Below, in pieces: positions 58,830 through 64,000 of a stretch of 64,000 nt of DNA. A program made the translations under genes and the position numbers. The stretch lies in assembly GCF_035046485.1 (NCBI RefSeq), contig NC_085137.1, positions 254,532,733 to 254,596,732 on the forward strand. Reading direction: 5' to 3'. This DNA is from Aedes albopictus. Its lineage: Eukaryota; Arthropoda; Insecta; Diptera; Culicidae. The notes under the pieces are model-generated. The model made no database searches and was not told the origin of the DNA. It saw only the letters and a list, made by a program, of their open reading frames with translations. Each line of letters opens with the position of its first letter. The first letter of the stretch is position 1.

Positions 58830-60903
58830 TGTTGTGGTTTGCACCACCTTCTGAATAGCGAAGAGTCAATAAACGGGCAAATTACCTTCGATCTAATTTG
58901 AGAGAATGAGAGCCAGCCGAATATGTATTCGAGGAAAATGAAATACAAATAGTTGTATCTTGACTGTTGACTAAACCAGCTGTGTTTTTATTTAAATGAT
59001 ATGCCGATGAAACCTGAACATATCAACTGGCGAACGAGGATGAAGATTTCGGCCAATTTTAAGAAGTTGTTTTTGCGTGCGGAATTGAAAAGAACACTAA
59101 TTTTGTGAACCTCATCGTTGTGTTTTTAGTTTAATTTGGTTCATTTTGTGTTGTGATTTTTATCGCATTATTTGTGTGACGAATGGCTAACTTTACACAT
59201 TTTACAATAGACTATTGTGCAAAGCATATGGAACTTTTGTTGTTCCACTATGGGTGAAGAGATTCACATGTAATGCCGACAAAGAACGTTTTAGTGCTGA
59301 TTTTTATGTTGAGTGTTCTATGGATATTTCTTGATGCCTTTTCCGTGTATGCTACATTTTGGAGGACACTGCCAACGATGTATCGACGAGACATGGGAGG
59401 AAGCTCCTTTAGTGACGATTATCATTTTGTGTTCAATTTTTATTTTGACGGTGATTTATGTCGAGGTTTGTTGTTACATGATGCGAGATTTTTTTCCGAC
59501 ACCCGTTTTTTATGTGTTGTTTGATGGAATGCGTTTAATTGATTTCACATTTTTTGTCGTTTTTTGCCGTTATTATTGTTTTTTTTTTTTTTTTTTTGAC
59601 ATTGTACGTTTTAGCGCTTTGTGGCATTTTTTTATGCATTTCAATGCTTTGTTTTTGTCGATTGTGTGTAGATATTGTCACGCAATGCCATTTTTTTAAA
59701 CGAACAGTACAATGCGCATTTTGATTGGTGAGTAGTTCCAAATCAATGATTTTAATTCGCATTTTCAGAACGTTTTTGGAAACAGTGCTTTTTTTTGGAC
59801 GCCACTGTGAATCTAAAGAGATTTTTTTTGTCCAAATACCTTTTTCTTCTGCCTGTTTCCATTTTGTTCTATTTATTTTATTTTATTGGTATGGAGCACC
59901 TACACAACGCCGACACACTCATTGATATGAGTGTCGTGAGTCCGGAATTTTACCATTGCACTGTAGACAGCCTTTTTCCAGTTAGCAATGAGACATGAGG
60001 AAGCCGGTGAAAGCCATCAAGTGAGGAAAGCCGATGTCATGAAGATGAATATTTGGTGCACGAGGCAAGCGCATTTTCTGGCTCAGCAAATTTAATCTTC
60101 TCAAGCTTCCTCAGTTGTTTTGCTGACATGTATGGCCATTTACCTGCGGTGCTTTTGCTGATACGATTGCAGTTTGGATCGACATTTTTTTTATATGAGG
60201 ACACCATCGACGGTATCGACTGACGAGAAAAGACCTGATGGATTCCCCTCTCGCACATAGGACACCGTGGAGGAGAGCAAAGTCGCATAATAATCGAGTG
60301 CAGAACCTAGTGTATGAATGAATGCGCCAGGGCTAGTTCGTTTTTTTGTCAGTTTGACGAGTTTTTTTTTTATCTCTGTTTCACGCTATGCATATTATTT
60401 TTGTACTTGTTAAATTCTTGTTTAGGAACCTTTTTTTGCATAGGTCGCGAAATAAGATAATTTTGATGTGGTTTGTATAGCTTTATCCTTAAGGGGAAGA
60501 AAGTATAGCCTCTAAAACACTACCAAAATATTAAGTGTAAAAAAAAATGTTAAAAAGTAGATAGAATTTTGCTGTTAGGTATGCGTTTTCTAATTATGAT
60601 TAATATTTGAAAATATGTTCGCTCGATAATACTTTTATTTTTTAGCTAGATCAAGTTCAAATTTAGCGTTCTGAAAAGCAAATATATTTCCATTCTAAAG
60701 GAAGAGGTGTTGTGGTTTGCACCACCTTCTGAATAGCGAAGAGTCAATAAACGGGCAAATTACCTTCGATCTAATTTGAGAGAATGAGAGCCAGCCGAAT
60801 ATGTATTCGAGGAAAATGAAATACAGATAGTTGTATCTTGACTGTTGACTAAACCAGCTGTGTTTTTATTTAAATGATATGCCGATGAAACCTGAACATA
60901 TCA
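58830..60903 (+). mobile_element. TRIM-type LTR retrotransposon, complete
   Basis: Two 196-bp LTRs (58830-59025, 60708-60903) that differ at one position by my reading, starting TGTTGTGG and ending CATATCA. A 5-bp TSD AAACA lies at 58825-58829 and 60904-60908. A polypurine tract AAAGGAAGAGG sits directly before the 3' LTR, and TGGCGAACGAGG, a PBS-like TGG start, lies two bases after the 5' LTR. The 1.68 kb interior has only short T-rich frames and no gag or pol motif. A young non-autonomous element. Confidence 0.9.
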
Positions 60904-60908
60904 AAACA

Positions 60909-61640
60909 TTTCAGATGTTTTCAAGGAGTTTCACGGAGGGGAGGGCGGACTTTAAAAGAGATACTAAGTTAGTTTCAAATTGGGTTCAGGACGTTCAAGA
61001 CCGTTTTCAGGGACGTTTCAATGGATTTCAGGGGATTTTCGAAAGGGTGTCAATAGCATTTGAAGTGTCTCAAGTAGTTTCAAGAAATTTAAGGGACGCT
61101 CCAGTGGGTTTTCCGGTACGTTTCAGGGAGTCACATGAGCTTTCGAAGAGTCTCAGAAAAATCAATCAATGGGTTTAGGAGCGTTTCGATTATCTCATTG
61201 GGTTTCAGAAACGTTGAGGGGCGTTTCAGGTTCATTTAGAATGGATTTCGAGACGTTTCAGGGTATTTCCGGTGGTCTCAGTGGAATTCAGGAAGTTTGA
61301 GGGATGTATCAGAGGGCATCAGGGATATTCAGAGACGGTGCTGGGCCGTTTTAGAGAGTTTCAAGGGTTCTCATGGGCGTTTCAAGAGATTTCAGGGAAC
61401 GTTAGGGAGGGTTTAGGAGGGTTTCAGGAGTGTTTCAGGTAATTTCAGGCGGTTTCATGGGGTTTAGGAGGTCTTTCATGGTTGCAAAGAGTTTTAAAGC
61501 GTTTCAGAGGGGATTTCAGAGACGTTTCTGGGCGTGACAGTTTCTGTAGTTTTCAGGGACGTTTCCGGGGGTTTTATAGACGTTTGAGAATTTCAGGAGC
61601 TCGTAAGGAATTTTTAGGAGCTGCCGAAAAGCTCCCTGAA
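60909..61640 (+). repeat. TTTCAGG degenerate tandem repeat
   Basis: More than 700 bases of irregular units like GACGTTTCAGGG, GGGTTTCAGGAG and GATTTCAGGG. It continues the 58707-58824 repeat. Open frames across it are low-complexity by-products. Confidence 0.75.
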
Positions 61641-62857
61641 TCCCAACACATCCCTGAAAGAGGTTGATAAAACTGAAACACCCTGGGATGCCGCTGAAAT
61701 GCATCTAAAGCTCTCTTGAATTGCCATGGAGCCAAGTCTCCAACTAACGATCCTTCCCTTCATCAGCAGCAAGGACGTGGCCAGGACAGTTCTCGACCAT
61801 TTTGAGGATTGCATCAGTCTTGTCTAAGAGTCAGAGATAAGTCCCAAATCTGTGTGCTTTGGTTCGGACGGGAAGGAGGCAACCCTAACAACAGTGGTCT
61901 AGGACTGTATCATCTACGAATTTGTGCGACTCGCTTAATGCTAATTCTAATAAAAATTCAATTCACTGAGGGAAAATGGTACAAATTCCTAAACAAAAAA
62001 TTATACCGAAATTCCTATTTAAATTTCTTAAACATGTTTTCTTAAATAATGGTCTGCGTTTTTGCCGAACATTTCAGATGTAATTACAAAAATAACACAA
62101 TTCATTGATTGCCTCACCAAGTTTGTGCGGCATTTTCTCATGTTTTTTTTTTAAGAATTCCAGGAAAAACAGGATGAATATTCGTCTAATAATTTCCAAA
62201 TTTTTATTTTATAAATATTTTGGGACAAAAGTCCAAGAATGTCTTATGCAGTTACCCATTTTTTGCCACAGTAATTTCTTTGCTAATTTCTGTACTGTTT
62301 TATAAAAGCTGCCTTGGTAAGTTTTCCGTGGAAATCCCGGAACATTTTCAGATATTATTGATATTGCCTTTTTCTGTATGCTTTACATGAATTGAATAAT
62401 TTCCGTTGCAATGAATGATGAATGATGAAATGTACCCAGATTTTTTCACAAAACTTTTTGCAGAGCTTCCGGAACGAAATATTCCACCAGGAAATTCTTT
62501 AAAAAATGTGGCTGAATTATCTCCAGCAATTTTGCCAAATTACTGTGCAACTGTAAACGATTCCCTAAAAAGTGAATTGCTATCAATCCTTGATCGATTT
62601 GTCTTGAATGCAAAAAAAAAATGATTAAACCTCTGAGTATTGTATTGTTCCTTGCTGTGCCTGCATCGCTCCTGTGTGGAGTGAGTATCGCAGCATAAGG
62701 GATAGTCGGGGAAAACTTTTCGTCAAACGGGAAATTCTCCACTGAGCCACTGGGTGTTATATTTGTTGTCCGTTGTCAAATGTTAGTAATGTTCAGTTTG
62801 TAGGGGCCGCAAGGTCGAAGACGGTGTAATTGTCTTTTTTTTTAACGAATACAATAG
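61641..62857. other. No gene seen
   Basis: AT-rich DNA with a few frames under 100 codons (62105-62305, 62415-62624) that match nothing I know. ATGAATGATGAATGATG forms a short microsatellite near 62410. Confidence 0.45.
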
Positions 62858-63115
62858 ATGCGCGAGTGTTTAGTGTTTAGTATTGTGGAGATGCAGCGAT
62901 TCGCAGTCCTTATAACAACGCTTGTCTCACTAACATTCCCTCCCATCCTCGATGACCGCAAGGACGTGGCCGGCGGCGTTATTGACCTTACTGAAGTTAA
63001 TAGCACTCGTACTGTGTACATTGAGAATGGTAAGCTAGACCCAAGCTCTATTCATTGATTCTTTGTGCGATTTCGATTGCTGGTCAATCACGGAGTAGCA
63101 ACTGCGAATTGTGCG
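62858..63115 (+). repeat. Repeat family E, copy 2, with short signal-peptide-like ORF
   Basis: An open frame of about 66 codons at 62858-63058: a hydrophobic start (MQRFAVLITTLVSLTFP) then DDRKDVAGGVIDLTEVNST. The DDRKDVAG part recurs in copy 1 at 21.1 kb (minus), but a 10-base difference shifts the frame before it. I do not recognise the product. Confidence 0.45.
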
Positions 63116-63560
63116 GTCATCTATGCTCATGCTCATGCTCAATGCAAAAAATGCTTAAACCTCTCTGAAAAAATATATATATATATTTTTTAAAATTCAA
63201 TCATAATAATTATGATAGCATTGCTTTAGATTGATGATGTATAACCCTGTATGCACTACTTAACTTTTTGAGGTGCATCACTGCTATTTTTGTACAGCAC
63301 TTAGACTTCACGGTCGCCATGTGGAGTAGGCTTTTGTTTGTTTAGCGACATTCAGATCCTTACTATGTGTAAACATAACTTTTTGCAAATTTTCATTCCA
63401 AAATGATCATGGACAGACTAGGAATCAAACCCGCCACCCTTTACCTAGTCTAGTCAAATAGAATTATTTACTCTATTTACAGAAACAATGTTGGCTTATG
63501 ACAGGATGCTTTTCCCAATTAGGAAAGACGTAATCCTTTTTTTTTATTTATCTGAACTTT
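63116..63560. other. Spacer with AT microsatellite and possible SINE scrap
   Basis: An (AT)n run near 63174-63186. The minus strand near 63435-63412 has a box-B-like GGGTGGCGGGTTTGATTCC, a possible SINE head scrap. Nothing else seen. Confidence 0.35.
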
Positions 63561-63563
63561 TTT

Positions 63564-63927
63564 TCAAATACACCTATAGTGACGTGACATCCTTAAAGGT
63601 GGATTGCTCCAAGTGACATTCCAACCTTCCTGTGCTACGCTGCGGCTATGCGAAGATTCAAAAACATTCGGATCCGACCAACAGCACCGCTGGCGCTGCT
63701 GTCGAAAGACGAAGGAACAACCAAACGCATGCGCGCCAAAGGCGCCGTATGATTGTTGCTGGCACGGTAGACGAAGCACGTCGTCGTTTTGGCACGAAAA
63801 CTCGATGAATAGCCGCGCTAGTAGACGTTCTGCAATTCGCACAACAACTCAAAGTGAACCCTGTCCCACGGATGGTGACTGGGATGGATTGGATATGTAA
63901 ATCCGTTTGAAAACAAAACAACGCCAA
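63564..63927. other. GC-richer block with overlapping open frames, unassigned
   Basis: Composition changes here from AT-rich to about even, with open frames of 89-98 codons on both strands (63604-63900 plus, ending DGDWDGLDM; 63842-63564 and 63927-63658 minus). This looks like an exon or a retroelement scrap. I recognise no domain and cannot choose the strand. Confidence 0.35.
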
Positions 63928-64000
63928 ATGACGACACGGATTGGTTAGCCATGAAAAAGTAGATGACGAAATCCGAGAACGTAAACAAAAGCACGTTATG

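Noticed and set aside
59273..59998. Hydrophobic T-rich frames inside the TRIM element (for example 59313-59699)
   Set aside because: They arise from poly-T stretches. No start context, no recognised domain, and they lie within a non-autonomous element.
60879..61178. 99-codon frame in the TTTCAGG repeat
   Set aside because: It is low-complexity translation of a degenerate tandem repeat.
1..64000. CRISPR arrays, operons, Shine-Dalgarno sites, prophage
   Set aside because: The sequence is eukaryotic (GT-AG introns, LINEs, SINEs, LTR elements); no regular spacer arrays were seen.

Overview
The window looks like a piece of a mosquito genome, most likely Aedes (A. aegypti or A. albopictus; I cannot tell which). 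The reasons are two intron-rich insect housekeeping genes whose introns are packed with transposable elements, tRNA-derived SINEs of the Feilai type (box A/box B head, GAA-rich tail), RTE-, LOA- and R1-like LINEs, a Ty3/gypsy-like LTR element and many MITEs. Nothing here is bacterial, and there is no CRISPR array or operon.

Host genes. Both readable genes lie on the minus strand. (1) A peroxisomal acyl-CoA oxidase of the ACOX3 (pristanoyl-CoA oxidase) type can be assembled completely from five coding exons between 12351 and 427. Every splice phase matches, the product is 703 aa, and it ends in the peroxisomal targeting tripeptide AKL. (2) A choline/ethanolamine kinase runs from an exon at 54032-53787 down to its stop at 34152. 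Seven exons are visible with matching phases, and the N-terminal exon was not found. Its introns hold a LOA-like LINE, a 1.95 kb foldback element, an RTE remnant and several MITEs.

Mobile DNA, left to right. 1703-3937: ACOX intron with an R1-like LINE remnant. 5034-6002: first of three copies of a TA-flanked MITE. 8447-10326: two copies of an 8-bp-TSD MITE and a small TA-flanked MITE between them. 13557-14758: two more MITEs. 15717-16160: an internally deleted SINE and a gypsy pol scrap. 16829-20040: a broken RTE LINE (minus). 20145-20400: a LOA 3' end. 21742-23908: an element with short TIRs filled with degenerate tandem repeats. 24513-31993: a complete LTR retrotransposon (minus; TSD AAAG) with an intact gag, no pol, a tRNA-Lys primer site and an 866-bp Transib-like insertion inside one LTR. 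34391-38127: a LOA-like LINE flanked by a 108-bp target duplication and carrying a hairpin hAT MITE. 40829-42775: a giant foldback. 47798-52982: more TA-flanked MITEs, one carrying a SINE. 54694-58695: a SINE followed by an apparently full-length RTE LINE (11-bp TSD) with a MITE in its tail. 58830-60903: a complete 2.07 kb TRIM-type LTR element (5-bp TSD).

The most interesting signals are structural: (a) the 866-bp element with 5-bp TSD and V(D)J-RSS-like ends, (b) the 1.95 kb foldback with nearly perfect arms, (c) the gag-only LTR element with a rearranged leader, (d) the 108-bp LINE target duplication, and (e) several unrelated-looking TA-flanked MITE families that share one design: G-rich TIRs repeated as subterminal arrays. 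Exon coordinates were derived by eye from splice sites and reading frame. Homology calls come from recognised motifs, not database searches.
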